A DNA stretch of 64,000 bases. Source: Oscillospiraceae bacterium. GTDB lineage: Bacteria > Bacillota > Clostridia > Oscillospirales > Oscillospiraceae. The stretch is from assembly GCA_017458065.1 (NCBI GenBank), contig JAFTGD010000017.1:123424-187423 (forward strand). The letters run 5' to 3'. Of this stretch, positions 1 through 7,793 are shown one piece after another (positions within the stretch are counted from its first letter, which is position 1; the number at the start of each line of letters is the position of its first letter). The position numbers and the translations under genes are program-made. Below the pieces are notes generated by a model. The model did not search any database. It was not told where the DNA came from and worked only from the letters and a program-made list of their open reading frames with translations.

Positions 1-591
1 GGTCAGCCACTTGTTGCGCATCCAGAGAAGCTTCTCCTCCCCGGCCGCGGCGGTGTTGACCGAGGGCAGCGCCTCGTTGGTCCCCTTCTCGAGGATGACC
101 AGGCAGCGGAAGCCCTCTTCCGTGACCCGGCAGGGGGCAAAGTGCAGCACCAGCGGGAAGACCTCGATCAGCACGCCCGCCGGCAGATAGAAGCCCACGA
201 CGTCCGCGCTGTCGAGCCTGCCGTCGTCCAGCTGCTCGGGCAGCGCCAGCAGCAGCACCGCGCCTGTCGTGGAGAAGTTGACCTCACTGCACTTGTGGTA
301 CTCCATGGCGTTAAGCCGGAAGCCGCGGCCGTTGCAGTAGCCCGCCTCGATGGGCATGTCGCCGAAGACGATGCGCTTCATGTCCTGCATGAGGGCCACT
401 TTCTCCAGCACCGGCTCGGACGCGTGGTAGCAGTTGCCCTGGTCCGGGATGGCGCAGGTGTCAAGCGCCTCTGCCAGCTCGCCGGTCTCAGCGGTGAGGA
501 CGCGCCCGTAGCGCTGAAACTCCGGGTCCAGAACGCTGTAGAGCGGCAGGGTGGGGTTCTTCCCGCGAAGCATTTCCAATACCTTATCCAT
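1..591 (-). CDS. DUF4867 family protein (3' end outside window)
   Basis: The reading frame starts with an ATG that overlaps the TAA of the ROK gene upstream by one base (TAATG) and is preceded by GGAGG, so it is probably translationally coupled to it. It runs off the window edge after about 197 residues. The translation has the family's typical landmarks as I recall them: an N-terminal YSVLDPEFQRYGR, a central MPIEAGYCNGRG followed by NAMEYHK, and LHFAPCRVTEEGFRC followed by KGTNEAL. No signal peptide or membrane segment is seen, so it should be cytoplasmic. DUF4867 has no established reaction; members sit in sugar-catabolic clusters. Its place as last gene of the sulfoquinovose arm suggests an auxiliary step on the sugar (for example epimer or anomer handling), but that is inference. 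Confidence 0.8.
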   Translation of the reverse strand, partial: MDKVLEMLRGKNPTLPLYSVLDPEFQRYGRVLTAETGELAEALDTCAIPDQGNCYHASEPVLEKVALMQDMKRIVFGDMPIEAGYCNGRGFRLNAMEYHKCSEVNFSTTGAVLLLALPEQLDDGRLDSADVVGFYLPAGVLIEVFPLVLHFAPCRVTEEGFRCLVILEKGTNEALPSVNTAAAGEEKLLWMRNKWLT

Positions 592-1811
592 TACCTGATA
601 CCTCCATTGTCAATAAAGTTCTGAACAGCCAGCAGACCGGCTGCCCGGTCTTCAAGCTGCTGATTGTACTTGCTCTTTTCAATGATCACATCGTGCCGGG
701 CATCGACGCCCTCCTGCAGCTCGCTGACGAGCCGTGAGAGGTAGTAGTGGTCCTCAAACAGGCTGCCGTACAGAACGATCTTGCCCGGGTCCACCAGGTA
801 GATCACCGCCTTGATGGCCGTGCCCAGCGCCTGGATCGCCCGGTCCACGATGGCGGAAGCGCCCTCGTCCCCGTTGCTGGCCGCGGCGAACACGTCGAAC
901 ACGCTGAGGCTGTCCGTATCCCGGTCCCGGTACTTTCTCCACAACAGGGGCGTCTCCTTCTCCGAGAGCAGGGCAATCGCGTCCTCCCGGATGGAGCCGG
1001 GCGAGGCGATGGTCTCGAGGCAGCCGCTTTTCCCGCAGTGGCAGGGCTTGCCGCCCCGCCGGATCACCGGGATGTGGCCGATCTCGGCGCACTGCGCGGT
1101 CACACCGTGCCAGATCCTGCCGTCGATGGAGAGCGCCGCGCCGATGCCGTAGCCGCAGCGGAGAAAGAACTGGGAGCCGGAGTTCTCGTCCCGGGAGACA
1201 AACATCTGCGCTGCAAAAAGCGAGCGGACGTTGTTCTCCAGCACCGTGGGGAAGCCCGTCAGCTTCTCAAACTCCTCGCACAGCGGATAGTCCGTCTCCG
1301 CCAGCGCGCCGAAGCTGTTGCGCACGGTGCGCCCGTCTTCCGAGGTGATGCCGCGCACCGCAACCCCGAGGCCGACGACAAGCTCCCGGTCGATGCCGTG
1401 CTCCTCCATCTGTCTCAAAAGCCGCTCGGAGAGCATCTTCGCCGTCTCTGCCGCCGGCGCTTTTGCCTGCAGCGGGACCTCTTCCGAAAAGATCACCCGT
1501 CCGTCCAGCCACACCGCCGACAGAATAGCCTGTCTGAGGTTAATCAGGACGCCGAGGCCGCAGGCGACCTCGCTGTTGAGATCGATGAGGATCTCGCGGC
1601 GTCCGGCGCCGCTGCTGGAGAGCATCTCCCCCTCCGAGAGCAGCCCGTCGGCGATCATCTCGCCGACGATTTTTGTGATGGCGGCAGGGGTCAGGTTCAT
1701 GTTCTCTGCCAGGCGCTTGCGCGACATAGCGCCCTTCTCGTGCAGGATCCGCAGCGCCGCGCTCCGGTTGCTGCGCTTCACACTCATCAGGTTATCGCCT
1801 TTGTATGACAT
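591..1811 (-). CDS. ROK family transcriptional regulator
   Basis: The 406-residue protein has an N-terminal winged-helix region (about residues 10-75, MSRKRLAENMNLTPAAITKI) followed by a ROK domain. The ROK zinc motif CHCGKSGCLE is present near residue 260, preceded by the EIGHIPV signature. This is the NagC/XylR/Mlc architecture, a sugar-responsive repressor or activator rather than a free sugar kinase. The chosen ATG has an AAGGGG ribosome site at good spacing; an internal ATG eight codons later is a weaker alternative. It lies within the left arm of the sulfoquinovose cluster, between the EamA transporter and the DUF4867 gene, and is the obvious candidate regulator of both arms. Its effector (SQ, sulfofructose or a glycoside) cannot be read from sequence. 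Confidence 0.92.
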   Translation of the reverse strand: MSYKGDNLMSVKRSNRSAALRILHEKGAMSRKRLAENMNLTPAAITKIVGEMIADGLLSEGEMLSSSGAGRREILIDLNSEVACGLGVLINLRQAILSAVWLDGRVIFSEEVPLQAKAPAAETAKMLSERLLRQMEEHGIDRELVVGLGVAVRGITSEDGRTVRNSFGALAETDYPLCEEFEKLTGFPTVLENNVRSLFAAQMFVSRDENSGSQFFLRCGYGIGAALSIDGRIWHGVTAQCAEIGHIPVIRRGGKPCHCGKSGCLETIASPGSIREDAIALLSEKETPLLWRKYRDRDTDSLSVFDVFAAASNGDEGASAIVDRAIQALGTAIKAVIYLVDPGKIVLYGSLFEDHYYLSRLVSELQEGVDARHDVIIEKSKYNQQLEDRAAGLLAVQNFIDNGGIR

Positions 1812-1829
1812 GAAACACCCCTTTCCCTT

Positions 1830-1860
1830 ATACTAATATCTGCTTATCAGGTATTGGTAT
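1830..1860. promoter_or_regulatory. Candidate operator before the ROK gene
   Basis: In the 83-base gap between the EamA and ROK genes, ATACTAATA and TATTGGTAT form an inverted repeat with one mismatch and a 13-base spacer, just upstream of the ROK ribosome site. AT-rich imperfect palindromes of this kind are typical ROK-regulator targets, so autoregulation is plausible. I see no convincing -35/-10 pair here. Confidence 0.35.
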
Positions 1861-1894
1861 TAGATTTGCTCTGTTGCTCTCTTCCGATTAACAT

Positions 1895-2809
1895 TTACGA
1901 TTCACGGGCCGGTCTTCCGCTGTGGTTGATGCGCCCACGCTGCAGGATGACCGCCGCGCCGGCCAGCACCACCAGGATGCCCAGCAGCTTCTTTGTCGTC
2001 AGTTCCTCATTCAGGAAGAACACCCCGATAAAGCAGCTCAGCACCGGCATCAGCAGCAGGTACAGCTTGACCAGCCAGACCTCAAAGTGCCTGAGGTTGC
2101 GGTAGTAGAAGAAATAGATCCCCGTCTGGGCAAGGCCCCCCAGCACCACCAGCCACCAGAAGCCGCCGCCCATATCCTGCGGGATACGGAACTCCCCGCG
2201 CAGCGCAGCGCTGCAGCCGAAGAGGATCAGCACCACGGCGTTGTTGTAGTAGGAGATCATATCCGCGTCCTCATGGTACTTCTCCTGCGCCGCCTTGATG
2301 ATAAAGGCGTTGGCGCTGACGCAGGCCGCCGAGAGAAGGAAGTAGAGATCCGTCACATGCAGCGTCATCCCGCTGAAGTCCACCCCCAGCACCAGCAGAA
2401 CGCCGCCGAGCATGATGGCGGTGCCGAGCCAGTCGGAGATGTAGAGCTTTTTGCGGTAGATGATCACGGTTGCGAGGTTCACCATCAGGACGTCCGTCTT
2501 CAGAAGCGCGGTCCCCGTGCTGAGAGAGCCGCCCGCATAACCGAGATTGGCAAACAGGTCCAGCAGGAAGCCGAATACACCGATCAGCAGCAGAATCCGG
2601 ACCGCTTTGCCCTGGTGGAACAACCGGCTGAAGTTCCTGTCCGCCAGCAGCTGGACCGTCAGGAAGACCAGCGCCGCCGAGCGCAGGAGAAAGCCTGCCA
2701 TCCTCGCCGACCCGGTCGCGTCCACCACGATCTTGCTGACCGCGTAATAGATCGACCAGGAGACCACCATCCCGATGACCATCAGGGTATATTTCAGATC
2801 TTCTTTCAT
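1895..2809 (-). CDS. EamA/DMT family transporter
   Basis: About 304 residues with ten predicted hydrophobic segments in two repeated halves, the drug/metabolite transporter layout. The first half ends near the helix ending LVLGVDFSG and the second half ends with the helix pair around LSCFIGVFFLNEELTTKK, where the short EE loop before the last helix is typical of EamA domains. The start is set at an ATG six bases after the alcohol dehydrogenase stop; a TTG two codons earlier is possible. Family members export small metabolites. Because the pathway encoded by its operon is predicted to end in isethionate, which such fermenters must excrete or pass on, this is the best exporter candidate in the cluster. 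That role is inferred from position only. Confidence 0.85.
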   Translation of the reverse strand: MKEDLKYTLMVIGMVVSWSIYYAVSKIVVDATGSARMAGFLLRSAALVFLTVQLLADRNFSRLFHQGKAVRILLLIGVFGFLLDLFANLGYAGGSLSTGTALLKTDVLMVNLATVIIYRKKLYISDWLGTAIMLGGVLLVLGVDFSGMTLHVTDLYFLLSAACVSANAFIIKAAQEKYHEDADMISYYNNAVVLILFGCSAALRGEFRIPQDMGGGFWWLVVLGGLAQTGIYFFYYRNLRHFEVWLVKLYLLLMPVLSCFIGVFFLNEELTTKKLLGILVVLAGAAVILQRGRINHSGRPARES

Positions 2810-2815
2810 CGCCAA

Positions 2816-3913
2816 TCAGGCGAGTTTTTCAAACATCTCCCGCAGGGATGCTTCACTCATTTTCACGGGGTTGTTGTTCATCAGGCCGTGGACCGCGCAG
2901 TCGTGCGCCAGCTTGTCCAGGTCGACTTCGCCAAGGTCGCTGAGTCTGCTGCGGAGGCCCGCCAGCTTCTTGAGCGCGGCGATACGCTGCGCCAGCTCCT
3001 CGGTCCCCGAGAGCCCGACTCTGCGGCACAGAAGCTCCAGCCGCTCGTCGGCGTTGATGCGCACAAAGCTGTCCAGCGTAAAGGCGCAGGCTTCGCCGTG
3101 GGGCAGATGATAGTCCTCGGACAGCGGGTAGCTGCAGGCATGGCAGCCGGCCGTCTTCGGCAGGGCAAAGCTCAGGCCGCCCAGCAGGGAGGCATAGGCC
3201 ATGTTGGCGCGCGCTTCCAGGTTGCCGCCGTCGGTATAGGCGGTCTCCAGGTTCTCCAGGATCGTGCGGACGGCTTCGATCGCCATCAGGTCCGAGATGG
3301 GCTGGTGATTCTTGCTCCAGTAGCCCTCCAGCGCGTGCGCCATGGCGTCCAGGCCGGTGTTCATGGTCGTGCGGGGCGGGACCGTGCTGCTGAGCACCGG
3401 GTCCACGATGGCCACCTTCGGCATGAAGACGGGGTTGTTGATGGTCTTCTTCTCGGTCTCATGGCTGATGACGGAAACCTGGGTCACCTCGCTGCCGGTG
3501 CCGGCGGTGGTCGGGACTGCGATGATGGTCAGGCGCTCGGCCGGGAAGGGCTTCTCCCCGTGGTAGTACTCGATGGCTTCGCCGTCGCCGAGGGCGATGG
3601 CCGCGGCAAACTTTGCCGTGTCGATGGCGCTGCCGCCGCCGATGCCGATGACGGCGTCCGCTTTGGTCTCACGGGCGAGACGGGCAGTCTCCGCCACACC
3701 GGAGAGCTGCGGGTTCTGTTCCACACCGCCGAACACCGCGACGATGCGGCTGTCCTGCTCCTGCATGGCCTTCGCCGTGGGGGCAAAGTGCTTCCCGCAG
3801 GCGATCACGCAGCGCTGCAGGCCCAGCTCATCCAGGACTTCGCCCAGCTTTGCAAACTTTCCCTCACCGAAATAAATCTTGACCGGCTGGGAATAGACAA
3901 AATCATGCGCCAT
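2816..3913 (-). CDS. Iron-type alcohol dehydrogenase, predicted sulfoacetaldehyde reductase
   Basis: A 365-residue group III (Fe-dependent) alcohol dehydrogenase. The N-terminal Rossmann-like half contains the dinucleotide motif GIGGGSAIDTAK and TTAGTGSEVT. The C-terminal half carries the metal ligands: DAMAHALEGY (Asp and His) and a later CHACSYPLSEDYHLPHG block (two His). The start is the ATG overlapping the rpiB-like stop by 11 bases; a longer open frame upstream is only read-through into that gene. In the sulfoglycolytic transketolase pathway an enzyme of this family reduces sulfoacetaldehyde to isethionate with NADH, and every other pathway enzyme is in this cluster, so that substrate is the best guess. 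A generic butanol/ethanol dehydrogenase role cannot be excluded from sequence. Confidence 0.88.
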   Translation of the reverse strand: MAHDFVYSQPVKIYFGEGKFAKLGEVLDELGLQRCVIACGKHFAPTAKAMQEQDSRIVAVFGGVEQNPQLSGVAETARLARETKADAVIGIGGGSAIDTAKFAAAIALGDGEAIEYYHGEKPFPAERLTIIAVPTTAGTGSEVTQVSVISHETEKKTINNPVFMPKVAIVDPVLSSTVPPRTTMNTGLDAMAHALEGYWSKNHQPISDLMAIEAVRTILENLETAYTDGGNLEARANMAYASLLGGLSFALPKTAGCHACSYPLSEDYHLPHGEACAFTLDSFVRINADERLELLCRRVGLSGTEELAQRIAALKKLAGLRSRLSDLGEVDLDKLAHDCAVHGLMNNNPVKMSEASLREMFEKLA

Positions 3914-4379
3914 AGATGTTCGCCTCGATCTCGCTGACCTTGGCCGCAAACTTGTGCATGTTGGCAGCGCGCCAGTCTTCCAGATCCTGGCACCAGTCGG
4001 TGGCGAGGAAGGTCTTCACCATCTCGACGGCCATCTCGGGTCCGACGATCCAGCCGCCCATGCAGAGGACATTGGCGTTGTTGATGGCGCGGGCCATCTT
4101 GGCGGAGTAAACGCCCTCGCAGGCGACGGCGTAGACGCCCTTGTACTTGTCGGCGACGACGGATATGCCGGCGCCGGTACCGCAGATGAGGACGGCCTTG
4201 TCATAGGTCCCGTTCTGCACCAGAGGCGCGACTTCGCTTGCGACCTGGTAATAGGGATGCACCTGCTCGAGGTCGGTGGTGCCGAGGTCGTCAAACTCGA
4301 CGCCCGCTTCGGTCAGGTATGCCTTGATGGCTTCTTTGGCGGAAAATCCGGATTTATCGCTTCCGATTGCAATTTTCAT
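3903..4379 (-). CDS. RpiB/LacAB family isomerase, predicted 4-deoxy-4-sulfoerythrose isomerase
   Basis: The 158-residue protein is full length for the RpiB/LacAB fold. The active-site block ICGTGAGISVVADK (Cys66) is intact. The N-terminal motif, normally SDHAG or SDHA in ribose-5-phosphate isomerase B, here reads SDKSG (Lys9-Ser10), so the conserved His is missing. That change fits a substrate other than a phosphorylated pentose. The gene sits between a split transketolase and an iron alcohol dehydrogenase, the order expected for aldose-ketose conversion of 4-deoxy-4-sulfoerythrose to the erythrulose in the sulfo-transketolase route. A tetrose-phosphate isomerase (EryI-like) is the main alternative. 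Confidence 0.87.
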   Translation of the reverse strand: MKIAIGSDKSGFSAKEAIKAYLTEAGVEFDDLGTTDLEQVHPYYQVASEVAPLVQNGTYDKAVLICGTGAGISVVADKYKGVYAVACEGVYSAKMARAINNANVLCMGGWIVGPEMAVEMVKTFLATDWCQDLEDWRAANMHKFAAKVSEIEANIYGA

Positions 4380-4401
4380 GATCTGTTCTCCTCATTCATA
4401 A

Positions 4402-4428
4402 AAATACCCCGCCCCGCAGAGGGGCGGG
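4402..4428 (-). terminator. Intra-operon hairpin with U-tract between transketolase and rpiB-like genes
   Basis: CCCGCCCC and GGGGCGGG form an 8-bp GC stem with a 5-base loop; read on the minus strand it is followed by TATTTTTATG. It lies inside the operon, so it probably causes partial termination, lowering expression of the downstream genes relative to transketolase. Confidence 0.6.
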
Positions 4429-4443
4429 ATTTGGTGTTCTGGG

Positions 4444-5367
4444 TTACTTCAGGCTCAGCGCCTTCTTCGCGCCGGCGATGATGTTCTCAACCGTGAGGCC
4501 GGTAACCTCGCGCAGGTACGGAAGCTTGCCGACTTCGCCGAAGCGGTCCTGTACGCCGACGGCGACCACGGGGATCTTCTCCTCGGCAAGGGCTTCCAGA
4601 ACGGCGGACTGCAGGCCGCCGATGACATTGTGGTTCTCCACCGTCAGGACCGTGCCGGTCTTGCGGGCGGAGGCGACGACGGTCTCCCTGTCGATGGGCT
4701 TGATGGTGTGGACATTGACGATCTCGGCGTCGACGCCTTCCTCGGCCAGCTGCTTTGCAGCGGTCACGACATCGGCCGTCAGCATGCCGCTGACAAAGAT
4801 CGTGAGGTCCTTGCCCTCTTTGATGGTGTCGGCCTTAAACAGGTCGAACTTGTAGCCCTCTTCAAAGACCTTCGGCAGTTCCTTGCGGAAGAGGCGGACA
4901 TAGACCGGTCCGTCATAGTCGTTCAGCACGGGCATGGCAGCGCGGAGCTGGACCTCGTCCACCGGCTCAAAGATCACGATACCCGGGATGGAGCGCATAA
5001 CGCCGATGTCTTCCATGCTCATGTGGGTGCCGCCGTTGAGCTCAGCCGCAATGCCGGGATCGGTGCCGACGATCTTCACATTGCGCTTGGCATAGACGAT
5101 CGAGATGGCAACCTGGTCGCAGATGCGGCGGGTGGCAAACGGGGTGAAGCTCTCGATCCAGGGCTTGAAGCCATAGCTGGAGAGACCGGCAGCGATGGAG
5201 GCCATGTCCTGCTCGGCAACGCCGCAGTCAAAGCTCTGCTCGGGGAACTTGGCGCGCAGGCCCAGCGTGCCGCTGGCCTTGCCCAGGTCGGCGTCCAGGA
5301 CGACGACGTGCTTGTCTTTTTCCATCAGCTCCGCGAGGCACGCGGCATAAACAGCTCTCATTTCCAT
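4444..5367 (-). CDS. Transketolase, C-terminal subunit (pyrimidine-binding and C-terminal domains)
   Basis: 307 residues covering the pyrimidine-binding domain (DADLGKASGT, then CGVAEQDMASIAAGL with the cofactor-activating Glu in the AEQ motif) and the C-terminal transketolase domain (HTIKPIDRETV, VENHNVIGGLQ). It starts three bases after the N-terminal subunit; the GGAGGAC ribosome site lies in the last codons of that gene, so the two are coupled and made in equal amounts. Split transketolases are common in Clostridia. In the sulfo-transketolase pathway the enzyme moves C2 units from 6-deoxy-6-sulfofructose, and then from 4-deoxy-4-sulfoerythrulose, to glyceraldehyde-3-phosphate, giving xylulose-5-phosphate. 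The dedicated location in this cluster supports that role over a housekeeping pentose-phosphate role. Confidence 0.93.
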   Translation of the reverse strand: MEMRAVYAACLAELMEKDKHVVVLDADLGKASGTLGLRAKFPEQSFDCGVAEQDMASIAAGLSSYGFKPWIESFTPFATRRICDQVAISIVYAKRNVKIVGTDPGIAAELNGGTHMSMEDIGVMRSIPGIVIFEPVDEVQLRAAMPVLNDYDGPVYVRLFRKELPKVFEEGYKFDLFKADTIKEGKDLTIFVSGMLTADVVTAAKQLAEEGVDAEIVNVHTIKPIDRETVVASARKTGTVLTVENHNVIGGLQSAVLEALAEEKIPVVAVGVQDRFGEVGKLPYLREVTGLTVENIIAGAKKALSLK

Positions 5368-5370
5368 GGA

Positions 5371-6198
5371 TTAGTCCTCCCCTCTGATTTCACGGATGGC
5401 AGCCTCGGCCTGCTCCTCGCTGACCGGGCAGTTGTGGTTGCCGGAACCGAGATCCTCGATCCACTTGACGCCGCAGCCCTTCAGGGTGTTGAGGATGATC
5501 ATGGTCGGCTTGCCGCTGTCGCGGCCCAGCTTGGCATGCTCCACGGCCTTCTCCACCTGCTCGATGTCATTGCCGTCTTCCACGTCGATGACGTTCCAGC
5601 CGAAGGCCGCCCACTTCTCCGCGAGAGGCGCAATGTCGTTGACCTCGGCAACGGTGCCGTCGATCTGCTGCTTGTTGTAGTCGGTAAAGGCGATGAGGTT
5701 ATCCAGCTTCTTGGCGGCAGCGAACATGGCCGCTTCCCAGATCTGGCCTTCCTGGCTCTCACCGTCGCCGATCATGGCATAGATGGTCGCGCCGTCCTTC
5801 TCAAGCTTCGAGCCCAGCGCCACGCCTACCGCGCAGCTGAAGCCCTGGCCGAGAGAACCGGTGGTCATGTCGATGCCGACGGTGCGGTTCATGTCGCAGT
5901 GGGACGGAAGATTGGTGCCGCCCTGATTGAGGGTGAGCAGCTCCTTCTTGTCAAAATAGCCGCGGTTGGCCAGCGTCGCGTAGACGGCGGGGCCGGCGTG
6001 ACCCTTGGAGCAGATGAAACGGTCACGGCCTTCCATCTTCGGGTTCTTCGGGTCGATGTTCATTTCCTTAAAATAAAGAACGGCCAGCGCCTCTACCACG
6101 GACAGGCAGCCGCCGATGTGGCCGACGCCCAGGTGCCCGATGCAGGTCATGATATCACAGCGGATATCTTTGCAGACTTCTTTCAGATCATAGCTCAA
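5371..6198 (-). CDS. Transketolase, N-terminal subunit (thiamine diphosphate-binding domain)
   Basis: 275 residues forming the pyrophosphate-binding half of transketolase. Visible landmarks are CIGHLGVGHIGGCLS near the N-terminus, the substrate-pocket CSKGHAGPA, TGSLGQGFSCAVG and the thiamine diphosphate-Mg motif GDGESQEGQIWEA (GDG..E). It is first in the left-arm operon, directly behind a consensus promoter. It needs the next gene product to make an active heterotetramer. The substrate inference is given under the C-terminal subunit. The Cys-rich N-terminus is unusual, but I attach no function to it. Confidence 0.93.
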   Translation of the reverse strand: MSYDLKEVCKDIRCDIMTCIGHLGVGHIGGCLSVVEALAVLYFKEMNIDPKNPKMEGRDRFICSKGHAGPAVYATLANRGYFDKKELLTLNQGGTNLPSHCDMNRTVGIDMTTGSLGQGFSCAVGVALGSKLEKDGATIYAMIGDGESQEGQIWEAAMFAAAKKLDNLIAFTDYNKQQIDGTVAEVNDIAPLAEKWAAFGWNVIDVEDGNDIEQVEKAVEHAKLGRDSGKPTMIILNTLKGCGVKWIEDLGSGNHNCPVSEEQAEAAIREIRGED

Positions 6199-6261
6199 TG
6201 TTATGTCCTCCTCCTTTAGTCTTTTTCTGAACAGTTGATTGATGATTGGAAAAACGCATCG

Positions 6262-6285
6262 GAAGCTTGATTTGATTAAAGCTTC
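6262..6285. promoter_or_regulatory. Candidate operator: GAAGCTT...AAGCTTC inverted repeat
   Basis: Perfect 7-bp arms with a 10-base spacer lie just downstream of the left-arm promoter's predicted start point. A repressor bound here would block the transketolase operon. It does not resemble the palindrome found before the binding-protein gene, so if both are operators they may not share one regulator. Confidence 0.35.
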
Positions 6286-6297
6286 TAACTAATGCAC

Positions 6298-6326
6298 AGT
6301 GTAGCCTTTTTCATTCTGTTTGTCAA
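6298..6326 (-). promoter_or_regulatory. Promoter of the left (transketolase) arm
   Basis: On the minus strand TTGACA, a 17-base spacer and TACACT form a good vegetative promoter about 100 bases before the transketolase start. It is divergent from the isomerase promoter 57 bases away, so both arms can share control sites. Confidence 0.75.
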
Positions 6327-6382
6327 TAGAAGTTTTGGTTTTCCCGTAAAATTGTCTCTCCCCTGCCGCCTGAAAATTGAAC

Positions 6383-6411
6383 TTGACAGTTTGGGTATAA
6401 AACGCTATGAT
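6383..6411 (+). promoter_or_regulatory. Promoter of the right (isomerase) arm
   Basis: TTGACA, 17 bases, TATGAT, with an AGGAGG ribosome site 25-30 bases further on, directly before the isomerase ATG. This is a near-consensus vegetative promoter and implies a short 5' leader. Confidence 0.8.
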
Positions 6412-6449
6412 AAGTTCACAGCGTTAAGTAATTTTTAGGAGGTACTCTC

Positions 6450-7787
6450 ATGAGCTTCTGTTCTGTGTATATTCCGGTGGGCGTCCCCACCTATCACCTG
6501 GAGACCGCCCAGGACCAGTTTGAACGTTCCTGCGCCATGCTCCGCAGCGTGGACGCGGACGTTGTCTGCCCGGACGAGATGCTGCTGACCATCGACAAGC
6601 TGCGCGCTTATCTGGAGGGATTGAATCCGGACCTGATCGTCTTTCAAAATCTGACCTTTGCCAACGCGGCCTACATGGCGGAGGTGCTCCGCCGGTATCA
6701 GTGCCCGGTGCTGCTCTGGACCCTGCGCGAGCCGGTCATCGACGGCGGCCGTCTCCGCCTCAACTCGCTGACCGGGGCTTACTCCGCCGCCAATACGCTT
6801 GCCGCCTTTGACGGCCGCGCCTTCAACTGGTGCTTCGGCGCCCCGGAGGAAGAGTCCGTTGTCGCCGCCGTGAAGGCCACCGTGGAAGCGGCCAGAGTCA
6901 AAAAGGCCATGCGCAGCCTCACGATGTCCGCCATCGGCCATACGCCTCAGGGCTTCGGTTTCGGCCGTGCGCTGGACAGCGAGCTGATGAACACCTTCGG
7001 CGTGGAGCTGGAGTCTATCGAAGCCCGCGAGCTCATTGACATGGCAAAGACCTACACCGACGAAGAATGCGCGGTGTATCTGCGTGAAACCGAGAACGTC
7101 ACCTGCGGTCTGGACCGGACCCCTGAGAAGAACAAGCTGGACCACGCCCGTCTGCTGAAGGCCTATTCCGATTACGTGAGCACCCATCACATCGGCGCCC
7201 TGGCCTCCCGCTGCTGGCCCGACTTCTTCACCTCCTTCGGCACGCCGGTCTGCACCGTGCTCAGCATGCTGAATGACAAGGGCGTTGCCGCCGCCTGCGA
7301 GGCGGACATCTACGGCGCGCTCTCCATGTGGATCGGCATGCAGCTGAGCCATGAGCCCGTCTTCTTCGGCGATCCGGTCGCCATGGACGAAGCCGAAAGC
7401 AGCATCACCTACTGGCACTGCGGTGCCGCCGCCTGCAGTCTCGCCCGCCGGGACACCGGCGCGGTCGTCGGCGTGCATCCCAACCGCAAGATCGGCCCCG
7501 CGATGGACTTCGGCTGCGAAGCCTTCCCGGAAGCCACTGTCTTCCGCATCGGGCGTAAGCCGGACGGCAGCTTCCGCTTCTTTGTGGCGGAGGGCTCGGT
7601 CCTGGATAAGCCCAAGCAGTTCATCGGCACTTCCATCGTAGTAAAGACCGACCGCAGCAGCCGCGAGGTCGTCGAGGACAGCATCCGCGCCGGCTTTGAG
7701 CCCCACTTTGCCGTCATCAAGGGCCGTCACGCCGAGACGCTGAAGGTCCTGGCTGAGATGTTCGGCTTTGAAGTCTGCCGCTACTGA
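6450..7787 (+). CDS. L-fucose/L-arabinose isomerase family protein, predicted sulfoquinovose isomerase
   Basis: The 445-residue protein has the fold of the FucI/AraA ketol-isomerase superfamily: an N-terminal substrate/cofactor half (PDLIVFQNLTFANAAYMAE), a middle segment and a C-terminal barrel half with ESSITYWHCGAAACSLAR. Members use a divalent metal, usually Mn, to interconvert aldoses and ketoses. The start has a perfect AGGAGG site. It is the first gene of the arm that also encodes the sugar importer and the sulfoquinovosidase, and it is divergent from the transketolase operon. An isomerase of this type (SqvD in the literature, as I recall) turns sulfoquinovose into 6-deoxy-6-sulfofructose, which is the predicted reaction here. 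Arabinose or fucose isomerisation is unlikely because no ribulokinase or fuculokinase is nearby. Confidence 0.87.
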   Translation: MSFCSVYIPVGVPTYHLETAQDQFERSCAMLRSVDADVVCPDEMLLTIDKLRAYLEGLNPDLIVFQNLTFANAAYMAEVLRRYQCPVLLWTLREPVIDGGRLRLNSLTGAYSAANTLAAFDGRAFNWCFGAPEEESVVAAVKATVEAARVKKAMRSLTMSAIGHTPQGFGFGRALDSELMNTFGVELESIEARELIDMAKTYTDEECAVYLRETENVTCGLDRTPEKNKLDHARLLKAYSDYVSTHHIGALASRCWPDFFTSFGTPVCTVLSMLNDKGVAAACEADIYGALSMWIGMQLSHEPVFFGDPVAMDEAESSITYWHCGAAACSLARRDTGAVVGVHPNRKIGPAMDFGCEAFPEATVFRIGRKPDGSFRFFVAEGSVLDKPKQFIGTSIVVKTDRSSREVVEDSIRAGFEPHFAVIKGRHAETLKVLAEMFGFEVCRY

Positions 7788-7793
7788 TCCTGT

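Noticed and set aside
1922-3937. Long plus-strand open frame of 671 codons
   Set aside because: It lies opposite the EamA and alcohol dehydrogenase genes and has a Gln/His/Arg-rich composition typical of antisense frames in GC-rich DNA; no domain is seen.
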